Positions 1 through 12,373 of a stretch of 64,000 nucleotides of DNA are shown here, in pieces. A program made the translations under genes and the position numbers. This DNA comes from Vanilla planifolia (lineage: Eukaryota > Streptophyta > Magnoliopsida > Asparagales > Orchidaceae): assembly GCA_023846275.1 (NCBI GenBank), contig CM043871.1, positions 27,744,569 to 27,808,568 of the forward strand, in the 5' to 3' direction. The notes under the pieces were generated by a model. It saw only the letters and a program-made list of their open reading frames with translations, made no database searches and was not told the DNA's origin. Each line of letters begins with the position of its first letter. The stretch's first letter is position 1.

Positions 1-257
1 GACGAATTGGGTCCATTTTGTGTTCCTATTTCCCCGCCAAGAATTCCCGCTGATCCAACCATCTCCTACGGCTAACAAAGCTTTTCATCATCGTCCCCAC
101 AAAAGCTTTCCCTTCATTCTTCCTCCCGCCGTTCCTATCTTCCTCCAAAAATAGAAAGACTCGCCTCAACCCTTTCGGGGCTGCTTCTGTTTTGAGGCGA
201 CCGTCGTCCCCTACGGTGTCAACTTTCCCCAGCTCTGATCAAAGCCAACCAGAGGAG
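1..257 (+). promoter_or_regulatory. 5' flank / leader of the RLCK gene
   Basis: This stretch is C/T-rich (for example around 110-150) and precedes the ATG at 258, which fits a plant 5' untranslated region or proximal promoter. An in-frame ATG at 192 would add 22 residues, but the protein would then lose the N-terminal Met-Gly-Cys acylation signal typical of the family, so 258 is preferred. No convincing TATA box was identified. Confidence 0.4.
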
Positions 258-2745
258 ATGGGCTGCTTCCCTTGTTTGTGCAGGAAAGGCTCATCTACGG
301 ACGACGATCAGGGTGAAGCTTCTCGGAAAGGGAGCAAACAAGCCGGAAACAATGATGACGACGGTAAGCCCGTTCCTTCGACTTTTGAAATCCAAGTAAT
401 GCTTGATTTTGCTGTTGTTCCGTCCATGTTTTATAAGCATATTTTGGGCCACTAAACGGAAACTCTTTTCCAGGTTCGGGATTCGCTTCCTGTTTTTGTT
501 ATTCCCATCATTTGCACAAAAATAGCTGATGGTGTCATTGCTCCAAACTCGATGTGCAGAAAACGCTAAACCAAACACAAGCGGTTCAGTTAAGAACGAT
601 GGAGGAAATGGAAATATTTCGGCACAGACGTTCACATTCCGTGAACTGGCTGCAGCTACCCAAAACTTCAGGCTCGAATGTCTTTTGGGTGAAGGAGGTT
701 TCGGAAGGATCTATAAGGGATGCTTTCAGAGCACTGGGAAGGTTGTTTAGCTTCTGTTTGTGCCTTCCAAATGAATGTTTTTGTGTTCCCGAGTCGGTAA
801 TTTGGTTTTCTTTTTCAGGTTGTAGCTGTTAAACAACTAGACAGGAATGGCCTCCAGGGCAACAAAGAGTTTATTGTTGAAGTTCTGATGCTCAGTCTTC
901 TTCACCATCAAAACCTTGTAAAACTTATTGGATACTGTGCAGATGGTGAACAGAGGCTTTTGGTTTATGAATTCATGCCTTTGGGTTCTCTGGAAGGCCA
1001 TTTGTTTGGTAAGCCTATTTCTATTTGTATCTTGATATGAATAAGTTTCTACCTTTAAGTCATGTCCAGCAGAAACGCTCGTTGTGTATATAGAAGAAAC
1101 TTGTTTGAATTGATAATTTGGCAGATCTCTCTCCTGATAAGGAACCATTAGACTGGTATACTCGAATGAAGATAGCTTTTGGTGCGGCTCAGGGGCTGGA
1201 ATATTTGCATTGTAAGGCAAACCCCCCTGTGATCTATCGGGACCTCAAACCATCCAACATATTGCTTGATGATGGCTACAACCCAAAGCTTTCGGACTTC
1301 GGCCTTGCAAAGCTTGGCCCATGTGGAGATAAAGTCGTCGTTTCTTCGTGTGTGATGGGCACTTATGGCTATTGTGCTCCAGAATATGCTAAAAATGGCG
1401 AGCTTACTATTAAGGCAGACGTTTATAGCTTTGGTGTCGTTCTTCTGGAGTTGATCACTGGAAGAAGAGTGATTGATCCGACCCACCCTGTGGAAGAGCA
1501 GAATCTGATTTCATGGGTAAGCTGAAGACTTCATTTGTAAGCCATTTTTTTTTTAATGCCATGAATTATCCGTCTCTTTCGTCAAAGAAATCTAAACAAA
1601 TAAAGTGTAACCAATGCTTATCAACAATTGCACCATTCCTTCCCATCATACTTGTTATATACAAAACTCTATGGCATACACTAGATTGGTCATAAAATGA
1701 AGCTACTATAGGTTTGTTGTCACCAAACATGCTAGGAAAACATACACTCATTGGGCCAACATAGAGAACTTTATTCACATTCTAAAATAACTTGCAATAG
1801 CAACAAGTACAATGAAAGAAGGCTTTGAGAGAGGTCTTTCCTTTTTCTAATCCACTCCATGCTTGTTTTTGGGAGGAACTCTTAGAGATTTTTTGGTACT
1901 CGAGTAATATTATGTAGTTTTATTAGTGGGTGGGCATTTGGGTTATCAATATTTGTGTGTTGGGCAAGTGCAAAAAAAGCTTTGTAATGCCTTTCAGAGT
2001 TCTAGCAAAGATTTTCTGCGAATAAGGTCATTGGCCATCTTGGAGTTTAGGGTGACTGAGAACATATGGGATGTTCTAATGCTTAGGGTTGAGAACCTTA
2101 TTTAGTTAGATTAATAATGATTGTGTTTTTTAATTGGTAAGAAAATTGAGGCAGGCATGCATGGCATGCTCTTATTCTATTAGATGGCTACAATTGAGTA
2201 CTAAAATGAACCAAGCTACAAAAGAGGGTACACAAATGGTGGTATTGCATCATTCTTGTTTCTCAACAAACCTTGGTTTCTTGCAGTATTCCACTCAAGA
2301 CAACGTGCTTATGATCATTTGATGACAGGTAAGACCCATGTTCAGGGATCAGAAGAGATACCCGGAACTCGTCGATCCACTTCTTAAAGGTTTGTACCCA
2401 ACTAAAGGCCTGAACCAAGCCGTTGGTGTTGCTGCTATGTGCCTCCAAGAAGAGGCCTCTGTTCGCCCTCTTATGGAAGATGTAGTGATGGCTCTCCGCT
2501 TCCTTAAAGAAGGGCCTCTTCCTGGGGCAACCGAGGTTCCTTTCACCATGGCCAAACCTCCAATACCTGAAGAGAAGCCTCAATACTTCCCTTCCGAGAT
2601 GAGCTCAAGCAATAGATCGAACGGCTCACAGCGTAGAGAGAGGTCAAGGGAATCAAGCCGTAGCTCAAGTTCCATGCATTCTGTACACAGTGAGGAATCC
2701 CCTTTAACTAACAAATCATTCTGCAGCAAAAATGTAAGGTTGTGA
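258..2745 (+). CDS. Receptor-like cytoplasmic kinase, RLCK-VII/PBL type
   Basis: Predicted Ser/Thr kinase of the plasma-membrane PBL family, which relays signals from cell-surface receptors. Exons join 258-363, 560-741, 819-1008, 1125-1516 and 2329-2745; all introns are GT-AG and frame is kept, giving 428 residues, a normal length. The start MGCFPCLC carries a myristoylation Gly2 and palmitoylation-type Cys3, Cys6 and Cys8. The kinase domain spans about residues 75-355: glycine loop [11 protein letters not shown] (79-89), Lys101 in VAVK, helix-C Glu117, IYRDLKPSN with Asp199, DFG at 217-219 and APE at 244-246. A Ser-rich tail follows (about 390-420). All catalytic residues are present, so it should be active. 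One oddity: the activation loop reads [10 protein letters not shown] where the family almost always has STRVMGTYGY (Cys235, codon TGT 1349-1351). The closest remembered relatives are PBL27/OsRLCK185-like proteins; the exact ortholog was not determined. Confidence 0.93.
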
Positions 2746-2987
2746 TCCTTACATGGGTTGAATGAGTATTTTGCCCACTCCTCCCATTTGAGAAACAGAA
2801 GTGTTATTCTTGTGTGTGTACAGTGGAAGGCTTAGCACGTTTTGGTCTACTGTTGCTTTAATGTAGAGATATCTCTGTTGTGGAAGCTCAGCTTTCGTTT
2901 CTGCCCAACGTCCTGCTCGTAGATTCGATTTGGCGGATTTAACAAGAGTACAAAATCTGGTCCTCGGAGAGTTGAGCTAAGTCTTCC

Positions 2988-3123
2988 CTTTCTATGGTTA
3001 CCTTAACCCTCACCGCAAGCAAAACAAGAAACTCCATTTTGATGATGGAGTTGCTTTCCGTTCTATGGTCTCCCTCAACCCTCGGCGCAAGCAAAAATAA
3101 TAAACTCTACGATGGAGATGCGG
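2988..3123. repeat. Tandem ~71-bp duplication ending in the tRNA-Ala 3' end
   Basis: Two diverged direct copies start TTCTATGG at about 2990 and 3061. Both continue with CCCTC..CGCAAGCAAAA and an 'aaactc' block, and both end in GATGGAG. The second copy runs straight into the 3' end of the tRNA-Ala gene; the first ends in GATGGAGTTGC, which resembles a short remnant of that tRNA end. Confidence 0.6.
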
Positions 3124-3185
3124 GGGATCGAACCCCGTGCCTCTCGCATGCAAAGCGAGCGCTCTACCATTTGAGCTACATCCCC
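3113..3185 (-). tRNA. tRNA-Ala (anticodon TGC)
   Basis: The reverse strand folds as a complete 73-base cloverleaf. The acceptor stem GGGGATG pairs with CATCTCC plus discriminator A (with one wobble/mismatch), the D arm carries GCTCAAATGGTAGAGC, the anticodon stem CTCGC/GCGAG encloses TTTGCAT with anticodon TGC, and the T arm contains GGTTCGATCC. There is no intron and no encoded CCA, as expected for a plant nuclear gene. On the minus strand a TATAAA-like and CAA element precede it (about 3186-3200), and a T5 run (3093-3097) follows as a likely Pol III terminator. Confidence 0.95.
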
Positions 3186-3189
3186 AATT

Positions 3190-4764
3190 TATACATTGAT
3201 CGACAAATTAAGTTATCAATAGATTATTTAAATTTTTTTTTATCGAAGTTAATTTCCTTGTTTCTTTTATGAAATTCTTACATTGGCTTGATTAATGGGT
3301 CTTCGATAATTTGTCATTTTTTTAAATCAATCACTTAAAAATAAACTCGATAGCCACTTGTTGCCTTAAAAATTAGAGATGATATTTATCCAAACAAAAT
3401 GGTTATATTCAAATTTTTCTCATGTCTTAATACCCACCAAGGTCTTGCTTATCATGCTCTTGAAGTCTATGTGCTTAGTTCTTGCATGATGGTCTATTCT
3501 CTGTTCAAAGGTTTCATTATATTGCATGTACTATTGAATTTTTTGTCATTATAAATGTTAATGTTCTTTTTTTGGTTTAAAAGATTGTTCATATAATCAA
3601 ATCTTTTATTGATTTCTTGTCTTTCTTAATCTCTATTTTATTTCTTCTTTGATGCCCAATCTCTAACTTCTTCTTAGCATTGTCCTCATTGCTCTCATCT
3701 TTGTTGGTCTTAAAAGTACACTTAAAAGGAGGGAGAGATGAATTAAGTATAAAACTTTTTTGTAAAAATCAAATTTTTTATATCTTAAATCAATTTCAAA
3801 ATGAATATAGTACATTTACCTTTCAAGAAAATAAACATAAGTAAAAAAAAGTGCATGAAAGAAGATGACATCGAGATCTTTAGGTGTTTCAATTCATATA
3901 CAACTAATATCTATTAGTAATCCAAATTGGATGTGGTTATTGCTTTCTTTTTATATCCCTTTTTTATGAAAGTTGATAGACAAAATATGAAGTGCACTTT
4001 TTCTAAGACTAACATACAACCTTGATCAATTCTTGAATTTTTCTAAAAACTAAAATTCTAACAAACACTCTCTACACTTGTAATGTTTAGAAATGAGTAT
4101 TTATTTTTACACTTTTCAAAATGTCTTTTTTCACATTATTAATAAGAAAGAAAAGGTCTTATAATAAAAAAAAAATTATTCTCATTTTTGTAATAAGTTA
4201 TAAATTTTATATAATTAAATAAAAATATAATTTTCAATAAATTTAATGAATAATAAAACTTTTCTTTACAAACTTAATGAAACATATAAAGGATAAAGAA
4301 ATTTATAGCTGTGTTTTTTGCCCTTTTCACACTCAGCAAGTAACGACATGTTAATGATGATTGCAAGGATTTGAAGGCAAGATAATGAAATGGAAAAAAT
4401 TATGATAAAATCTTCAAAAATACTTGATTACTCACAATACTAATTAAAAACATGTTTATAGATACTTAAACATGTTTAAAATTTTCTATATTTGATCCAA
4501 AATAATAGAAGTGGTGTTACATTATTAAAAAAATGCTTCGACAAGGTAAACAATGGCTTTAAATAATATTTAAAAATATTCATAAATAGTTTAATAAGCT
4601 TTTTCTTAACCCAATCAACCAAATGAACTAATTGCACTGTCTTTTCTCAACAAATTGGACATATCGAATGTAAACGATCACGTACGATATGCATGTTCTT
4701 TGAAAATTTATTCCTAATCTAAATGATAAAGATCAACTTAAAATTTAAAATTATTTAAACATCT
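3190..4764. other. AT-rich spacer without a recognised gene
   Basis: Very AT-rich with homopolymer A/T runs. No coding exon, RNA gene or transposon protein was recognised in either strand. Confidence 0.6.
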
Positions 4765-4860
4765 AAAAATGCTAACAAATATTTAAAAATACTAACAAAT
4801 ACTTAAAATATGCTAACCAATACTTAAAAAGTATTAACAAACACTTAAAATTTGCTAAGA
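4765..4860. repeat. Short tandem repeat, ~20-21 bp unit, about 4.5 copies
   Basis: Units of the form GCTAACAAATATTTAAAAAT recur at about 4771, 4791, 4812, 4833 and 4853 with a few substitutions each. It lies just downstream of the 3' end of the dioxygenase gene. Confidence 0.75.
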
Positions 4861-4963
4861 AGTTGCACGTGACTTAAACAGATTTACTACATTTGTTTAA
4901 GCAAAGTAATTAAATAAAACAAATTATTTACGAGCAATTAAGTGACTTAACTGCACCTGCATG

Positions 4964-4968
<5 letters not shown>

Positions 4969-5000
<32 letters not shown>
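4969..5000. repeat. (TA)16 microsatellite
   Basis: Uninterrupted TA dinucleotides, ending 23 bases from the stop codon of the minus-strand dioxygenase gene. It therefore probably lies in that gene's 3' untranslated region. Confidence 0.95.
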
Positions 5001-5003
<3 letters not shown>

Positions 5004-5022
5004 AATTACTTCTATTTTTAAT

Positions 5023-7125
5023 TTAGGTGATCTGAAGAGACTCCAGCTGCGTCTTCCCCGACGGCCCCTTGTTCCTAATGTGAAGCCTGTACTGGGTAAA
5101 CGTCATCGCGTCGTATCGCTGCGGCCTCTCCTTCGTCACCAGCTCCCTCGCCGGCTCAAGCAGCAGATCAGCCCTCGGGTTGTAGAAGAAAGCCACCGAC
5201 ATCCGCTCCTTCGTTTCGCTTGCCAACACCCTGTGTTCCAGGCTCTTGTATTCCGCGTTGCTCAGTACCTGCGCTGCGCTATTTTTTAGTCCATGCATAA
5301 GTCATGCAACGGAAATGAGCACACGATAACCTGGATCTGATCACCGATGTTGATGACAAAAGCGCCGGTCACCGGGTGGACGGTGATCCAGGAGGCCCCC
5401 TTGCGTACTTGAAGTCCCGGAACGCGGTCGTCGGCGAGGAGAACGGTGAGGCCGCCGGGATCGGAATGGGCGGAGAGGCCCAAGGTGAGATCCGGCTGCG
5501 GACACTTGGGATAGTAGTTCACCCTCAGACAAGCGCCGATCTCGTCTCCTCCAAATTTCTCCTGCAAAAACCCCACCTCGAGTCCGAGGCCTTTCGACAG
5601 CACCTTCATTACATGCCCGCAGAGCGCCACCATTTGCCGCCCGTATTCTTCAGTTATCTCCCTTCAGTGGTTTTTTTTAAAAAAAAAAAAATTAAAAAAA
5701 GTCATCATTATGATAACCTAAAATTATTAGCAAAATTTAATTAGTCACAATCCAAAAAAAATTTATCTAACACGTGTTACCTATTCTAATGTTCTTTAAA
5801 CTTCTTATATAACTAATGTCAAATAAATTATAAAATTTTTAATATTATCTTTACATCATTATGATAACGTAAAATTATTAGATAAATATTTTAAGAAATT
5901 TCATTATGTAAAATAATTTATCCAAATATGAATATGGCAAAAAAAACAATTAAATTGAATTAAAAGTAAAATATATATTTCTAAATTTGTAATGCAAAAA
6001 ATATATCTACCCTCATTTTATTTAATTCAAATGATTCAAAATTTTGTCATAAATAATATACATATAATTTTTATATATTGACAGCTGAGGGGTAGTTCGG
6101 AGTGCTTTTGAAAGCCTGGCTAACCTTAAGCACAAACAGCATCTGTCTAAAAAATGAATATATTTAGTATCACATGTCATATTTTCAAAGAAATATATAA
6201 ACTTTAGGAGTATAAAATATTAAAAAAATCAGAAAATATTTTTTAATCATATTTTATCAAACAAAAGCTCTTTTAAAAGACCAATTCCTTTCTAATCTTA
6301 TTTCTACCCACTTATTTTCAAAACCCTACAATCGTGTTAAAAAAAAGTTAATATTATCTATATATTATTAATTTAATAAAATATTACTAAACAATCATTT
6401 TAACATTTACAAAATATTAATATAGCAAAAATATAAACGATCAAGATAAGCAAAGTATAAATTGTATCTTAAAATCTAAAAATCTAGATTTAAGTAACTT
6501 AGGAATTTAATTTTGTTAAATAATTAATGATGATATGTTAAAATTAAAAGAAAGATTTAAGCATCATATGTATAAAAACAGATATTTTAAATATTATGAA
6601 GGTTAAATCCGTATTTGTAAATTACCTGCAAGAAGGAGGGTAGTTTGGCCACTTATCATGGTTTTTATGAGAGCTCGGTAGGAGATAGAGAAAGAAGTAA
6701 TCGCCCCAGTCGAGAGAGGCACCCTTCTCTACGCCGAGGCGGCTGCCGTATCCCTCGTAAGTCGTCGGCGAGTTCGCCAGCTTCCTCTTCTCCTCCAGGG
6801 GAAGCTTAAAGAATTCCCTCCAAGTTGCCATCACCGCAGTCATCAACTCCGCCTCAACGCCGTGGTTCACCACCTGAAAGAGCCCCCACTCACGGCAAGC
6901 GTTGGCCACGGAAAGGATGGTGGCGGGGCACTCCGACGAGCCCTTCGACAGCTTCGCAAGGTCTACGACGGGGATGCACTGCTCGGGGATGGAGAGAGCG
7001 CCCGTGGTTGCGGGACGGTCTTCTGGTGGTTTGATGTAACGTTCGGGGATGACTGAGATTCCTCCGTCGGCCAGGGACTGGACGGAGACGACGGGTTCCG
7101 GCCAGTCGTACATTTGTGAGCCCAT
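5023..7125 (-). CDS. 2-oxoglutarate/Fe(II) dioxygenase, jasmonate-induced oxygenase (JOX/JAO) type
   Basis: Predicted cytosolic dioxygenase. The closest remembered relatives are the JOX/JAO enzymes, which hydroxylate jasmonic acid to 12-OH-JA and so lower jasmonate signalling. Exons on the minus strand are 7125-6626, 5661-5331 and 5268-5023, with in-frame GT-AG joins giving 358 residues, a full family length. The N-terminal DIOX_N part includes TYEGYGSRLGVEKGASLDW, highly typical of this group. The catalytic 2OG-FeII domain has His232-x-Asp234 (HSDPGG) and distal His289 (LEHRV) as iron ligands, and Arg299-x-Ser301 (RMS) for 2-oxoglutarate. GACLRVNYYPKCP supports the subgroup. The exon 2 acceptor (GAAG) is weak but is the only one that preserves CREITEEYG. 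Substrate assignment is by family likeness; a flavonoid- or other-substrate oxidase cannot be excluded. Confidence 0.9.
5703..5881. repeat. Pair of ~28-bp direct repeats in dioxygenase intron 1
   Basis: CATCATTATGATAAC followed by C or G and TAAAATTATTAG occurs at 5703-5730 and again at 5854-5881, 151 bases apart. The surrounding intron (5662-6625) is AT-rich and holds no exon that I recognise. Confidence 0.65.
6080..6300. mobile_element. Possible non-autonomous DNA transposon remnant in intron 1
   Basis: A relatively GC-rich block (GGGGTAGTTCGGAGTGCTTT, then AAAGCCTGGCT and ACAGCATCTG) stands out from the AT-rich intron. It resembles the ends of common plant MITEs carrying 'agtgcttttgaaagc / agcatctg' motifs, and a related block occurs at 18090-18165. 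Terminal inverted repeats and a target-site duplication were not demonstrated. Confidence 0.22.
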
Positions 7126-8670
7126 CTTGCTGAATTGGTGGCTGGTATGGTTTCGGTTAGTAGTTTTGCGGGCATTTTAAAGAAGGGAGTTGGATGATAG
7201 ATTAGTAATTAGTATTTTTGGGGAGGGTTGTAATGCAACAGTTAAGAGGCGCGGATGCCGTGGTTTCTTCGGTGGAATTATAAAATGAAAAAAAAAACGT
7301 GATCAAAATGAGAACCATGAATGGCTGTGTGAGGCGTTTCATTTGCTTTTATTTATAATATAAAAAAATTAAAATAAAATTATTTTTCTAATATCGGAGA
7401 AATCTATTATAAAATTAATTTAAACAATTTAAATAAATAACATATAAACCTTTTATTTTGAAACTAATTTATTTTAAAATATGATAAAGAAATATAAATA
7501 TTTATCATAAGAACAAATTATAATTTTTTTTAAAATAAAAATCTAACCTCTGTTTATAAAAATAAAATATCTTCATCATACGCGTCACATAACATTTCAA
7601 AAAAAAATCTAATCAAAATAATTATTTTATATTATTTGAAAAATAATTTAAAATTAAATAAATGTAATTTTTTTTAAAGAATAACACATTGAAATGTTTG
7701 GAACTGAATAAAAAAATAACGATTAAAAATAATCGGGCTCACTGAACAAATTATTTTTATTTATATGAGGAAGTTTTAAAATACGAGTACATCAAGAGAA
7801 TAATAGATGTAGTAATTAAGCCTTTTAAATATCATCATCAAAATGTGCATAATTTTTTTTTTAATAATTCTAAATTTATATATGTATTAATTTATTATTT
7901 TGCACATATAATTGTTAGAAACAAATAAAACAATGGATGCATTATTTAATGTTTTAATTGATTCAAATGCATAATTTTATGCATGTATAAATGTGCTAGT
8001 AATGAGTGTATAAAATTATACTTGCATTAGATATAGATCATTTTATGTATATTTGTGTGCATTTGATAATATTATGTATATAAAATTATATGTACATTAT
8101 TTAATTAATAATACATAAATTAATTGTTGCTTGTGTTATATTTAGGGTATTTAATGTATTTGTTTATTTATTTTAAAATATATAAATTATCATATTATAT
8201 AAAATAATAAAAAATAAAAATACAAATAAATTTTTATAATGTACAAAACGTATCTTTGTTTACTATTCATCTTTGACATATTAAATAAAGGAACAGATAG
8301 ACTTATTTTTGTTTATGCAGTTTAACTTAAAATATGATAAAAAAATATATAAAAAATGAAATATCTTTATAATGAGAATTACTTGACATTTAAATAAATT
8401 TTAATAAAAAGAATACATTATCTTATTGAAAAATAAATCAATAAATAGTTATTATTTTTAAAAAATAACATTACAAGAGAGCTTACAAATTGGCGTAGAC
8501 TCACCTTTTTTGAAAAATAAATAAAATAAGACTTAGATGCCTATTTTATGTGTTCATTAATAGAACGTACATAATTGATGTGCATAATTTTATTCATATG
8601 TGATTTTGTTAGTTATGCACATACAAAATCATATTTATATTATTTTATTTATACAAATATAGTTCTTTAT
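7126..8670. other. Dioxygenase 5' flank, then AT-rich spacer
   Basis: The first ~180 bases (7126-7310) are less AT-rich and should hold the promoter and leader of the minus-strand dioxygenase gene; an ACGTG core lies near 7299. From about 7320 to 8670 only AT-rich sequence is seen, with no gene. Confidence 0.5.
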
Positions 8671-9020
8671 ATATATATATGTGTGTGTGCATGTGCGCAC
8701 GTGTATTTGCATGCATATGCATGTGTATGTGTGTGCCTAAATATGCATGCATAGGTCTGTGTTTGTATTCATGCATATTTGTTTGTGTGTATACTTGTGT
8801 TAGTGTGTGCATGTTTATGTGTTATGTAAATTTGCAAGCATGTAAGTGCAAGTGTTTGGGTGTATATGCATGTGCAAGTATGTTTGCTAGTATGCACCCA
8901 TGTGCATGTGTGCATGCACCTGAGTGTATGCATGTGTATATGTTTACTGTGTGTGTTATGTGTGAATGTGTGCTTTTTTTTTGTGTGCGGGTTTGTGTGT
9001 GTGTGTGGGTGTATGTATAT
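8671..9020. repeat. TG-rich alternating purine-pyrimidine tract
   Basis: About 350 bases of degenerate TGTGTG/TGCATG/TATG sequence, almost strictly alternating pyrimidine and purine (blocks such as GTGTGTGTGCATGTGC and GTGTGTGTGTGTGGG). The reading frames across it encode only Cys/Val/Met/Tyr or His/Thr low-complexity strings and are not genes. Confidence 0.9.
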
Positions 9021-12000
9021 ATGATTGTATAAAACTATATAAATATTTTTTATACAATGCATATAAAATATATTTTTAGAAGATTTAGGAGAAATAAAGA
9101 CATTTTGATGAAAAATCAACCTTGAGAAGAATTTTAGAAAATGCCAAATTAAATGATTTCATAGTTTTAATATCGTTGTTAAACTTGTTGCTAAACGGGT
9201 GGCGAATGGGTTGGGACCATGGTTTGGGCCTTTTTAGTAGTGGGCCTAGTCGCCTTCGGAACATATGAACGTTACTTGGAAACTAAACGAGGGATTTCCA
9301 AATTCGGTATCGTTACCTTTGGTCTTTAAGCGGTAGGGCAAAGCGTATGCTCACCTTTTGTGAAACATCACATGCGACTTGGGAGAATTATTTACTCCAC
9401 AGATGAAAAAAAACACGTGATATTCAATTTTAGGTTTTTTATTAGGATGGTTTAAAAGGTGAATTTTTTTACAAAATAATTTATGTTATTGAAATTTGCA
9501 TAAAAAAAGAATACTTTTTATAACTACTCGTCGAACATAGTATATATATATATATATATATTTGTTTTTATCATTATGGGAATTTTTTTTATAAAAATTC
9601 TTTTTAACAAAAAAAATATATTAACTGCATCTTTTGTTCTTAATAAAAAAATTAGTTCTTCATTAAGTAAATTACACTTTGAAAATCACCTAACAATGAA
9701 TGTTATTCGATGGCTTATTTTTTAATTAATTTAGCAATTTAATTTAATGACTTTTTTTTACTGCATAGTTAAGAAGTTTAAGAAAAAAATATTATCCTAA
9801 TTCCACAATTTTAAGTTCTATTTATTAAAAAACATTTCGAATTTATTTTTAAATAAATAATTTTAAATTATACATCTTATATTTTTTTTGCATAAGTATA
9901 ATATAAAGATGAATATTAAACAATGAAAACCTTTTGAACATTCAATAATGATACAGATCTAATACATTAGAAATAATTTCATTTAGATTTATAGTCTTAA
10001 ATTTTTTTTAAACTTTTTGTTATAATAGTTTTACTAATATAAAAATATTATAATAAAAATAAAACACATAAGCTTCTAGTCAACACAAAAAATGGATCCA
10101 CGCCATATCTTTCGTTGGATTTCATGTTACTACTATTCAACTCAAATACACTATGTCATCAATCAACAATTTAACACAATATTTTAATAACATAAAACAG
10201 CTAATTTATTATTTTTAAATATATTATAATATAATCATAAAAAACCATTCCAAATAGTTTTTTTAAGCATTACAAAAGAATGGGTTCACAACAAAGACTA
10301 TTTTGAACAAGGTCAAAGATGAACTAAAAAAAAAAAGAAAAATATAAAAAAAAAAAGTCATAAAGAAAAGAAAATGCTTTCTCTTATATTGAAACACCTT
10401 CATCACAAGCAATAATATTATATAAGTGGCATAGTAATTAGATACAATTTACTAGAAATAAAGATTGCATTTATTTAGCCTGACTTGCTGTATTTGCATA
10501 GATGGTGCTTAGCTTCTTAATTTGACTCCAATAGAACCTAATTGAAAATATTTTTATTTAATGAGTTATGAATTAATGCATTTGATTGAGCAAAGCAATG
10601 GCTGAATCATGCAAATTCAACAGGAAAAAGGCATATTATTATTCTAGATTCAAGGATTGCTACAAGAAATAGCCTAAGATAAACAATCCAATGTACATCT
10701 GAGTGACAATGTAGTTGACAGTACTTGGTTCTATCTTTAGAACTTAATGACATAAACAAAACAATGCAAACAACAATCAAACATAAACTAGTAAAAAACT
10801 AAGATGTTTAGCACATCTTTTTGCAGAAGTCTTTGTTGTAATTGCAGATATGAGTTTTTTGCGACAATAAAGAGCAAACATCATTGAAAATCGAAGAAAA
10901 GAATCTTATATCAAGCACATTTTCAATGAGTTTGATCTGATTCACATTACAATCATAGTAAGTTCACATAATTTCAATACAAAATTAATCAATTGGCTTC
11001 CAGTTGAGCAAAGAAGTAGACAATCTCTGAAGATTGAGCTAACTTTAGAATTTGATCTTGTTCTTAGGAGAAACTAGTTGATGTCGATATATTTTTTGTC
11101 GTTGAGAAATAAAAGGGCTTGAATCTCTACCAGTGTTTCTGGGTTTTCTCCTGATCAAATTTTAGAAGGCAACTGGTCAATAAACTACAAACTTAAAAAA
11201 TGCATCAAACTTCCAAACTTCAACTCTGTTCACATAAAATTCTTTTTAAAACCTAATTTTATGGACTAAATTTCAATAACAATAGATGCCATTGACCATA
11301 TCTCTTATTTAAATTTGTTAACCAGATGACAGAAAAGAATTTATTGTCATGAGAACAGAATTTAAACTCAAGGAAGCCTTGGCAAATTTGTTTACTACCA
11401 ATATTCATCGTTTAAGTAGTGGATTTCCCCCAACTTCGATTGCTTCCTACAATTTGCTGTGTAAATTTTAGTATGAGAACTACAGGAAACATATTCAATA
11501 CAATGGGTTCTTTATCTAGTTTTTCTACTTATTTGTAGGCTTCAGCTTCGAAAATGTTTGGTGCATTGCCATAGCTAAACAACAAAAAAACCTCATTGCC
11601 AAAAGCACCTCTTCATTAGCCCATCTTTTCAACAAGTAAAACATCAACAACATTTAGGGTTTTGGAAAGACTGTTCAAACAGGCCAGAAATCAGTTCTCT
11701 ATGGCTGCATCTCATCGAATACAAAGTTGGTAATGAAATTGGCAACAGATGCTGAATCTTAGATCGTTTTTTAATTTCTCCTTGGCTTAAATTTGATCAC
11801 TTCAGATTAGAATTTCCCCTATCAATATGCAGACTAAATCCATGCAAAAGAATCAGCTAATGCAGGCGAAGTTCAGAAAAAAAAAAGTTAGTAGTTCAAC
11901 AAATGACATTGGCTGCACATCACTCACACGCACCATTTTAATGAATTAAAAAATACCAAGCACGTTTATAGCTGAGATTACCTCACATGTTGTGAAAATC

Positions 12001-12333
12001 AAATCACATGGCCTGTTGCACATACACATTTGGAACTGATGAAATTGATACATAGATTTGGATCTGGTGGGATAGCACAAGATGCCTCCAAAATATATTC
12101 GCATAAGCACCTAGAAATAGTGGATTTTACTGTCCTGAGCAATAGAGCTTTAAAGTAATATCTTGTATCTTTTCTTAAAACATGAAAGATAGGAGTCCAG
12201 AATGATTCCTAATAAGAATACAGAGTTTCTAAAAATGCATGACCACCCAGAATTAGCCAATTTCATTGCCTTGAGCAAAAGAGTCCTTGGGTTTTGCAAC
12301 ATGATGGACTACAATAGCAATATCTTGCATATA

Positions 12334-12373
<40 letters not shown>

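Noticed and set aside
5341..5744. Frames opposite or shifted in dioxygenase exon 2
   Set aside because: The catalytic HxD and substrate motifs are only in the minus frame chosen.
8679..9119. Frames of 116-117 codons on both strands
   Set aside because: They translate the TG-rich repeat into Cys/Val/Met or His/Thr strings and are artefacts of the repeat.
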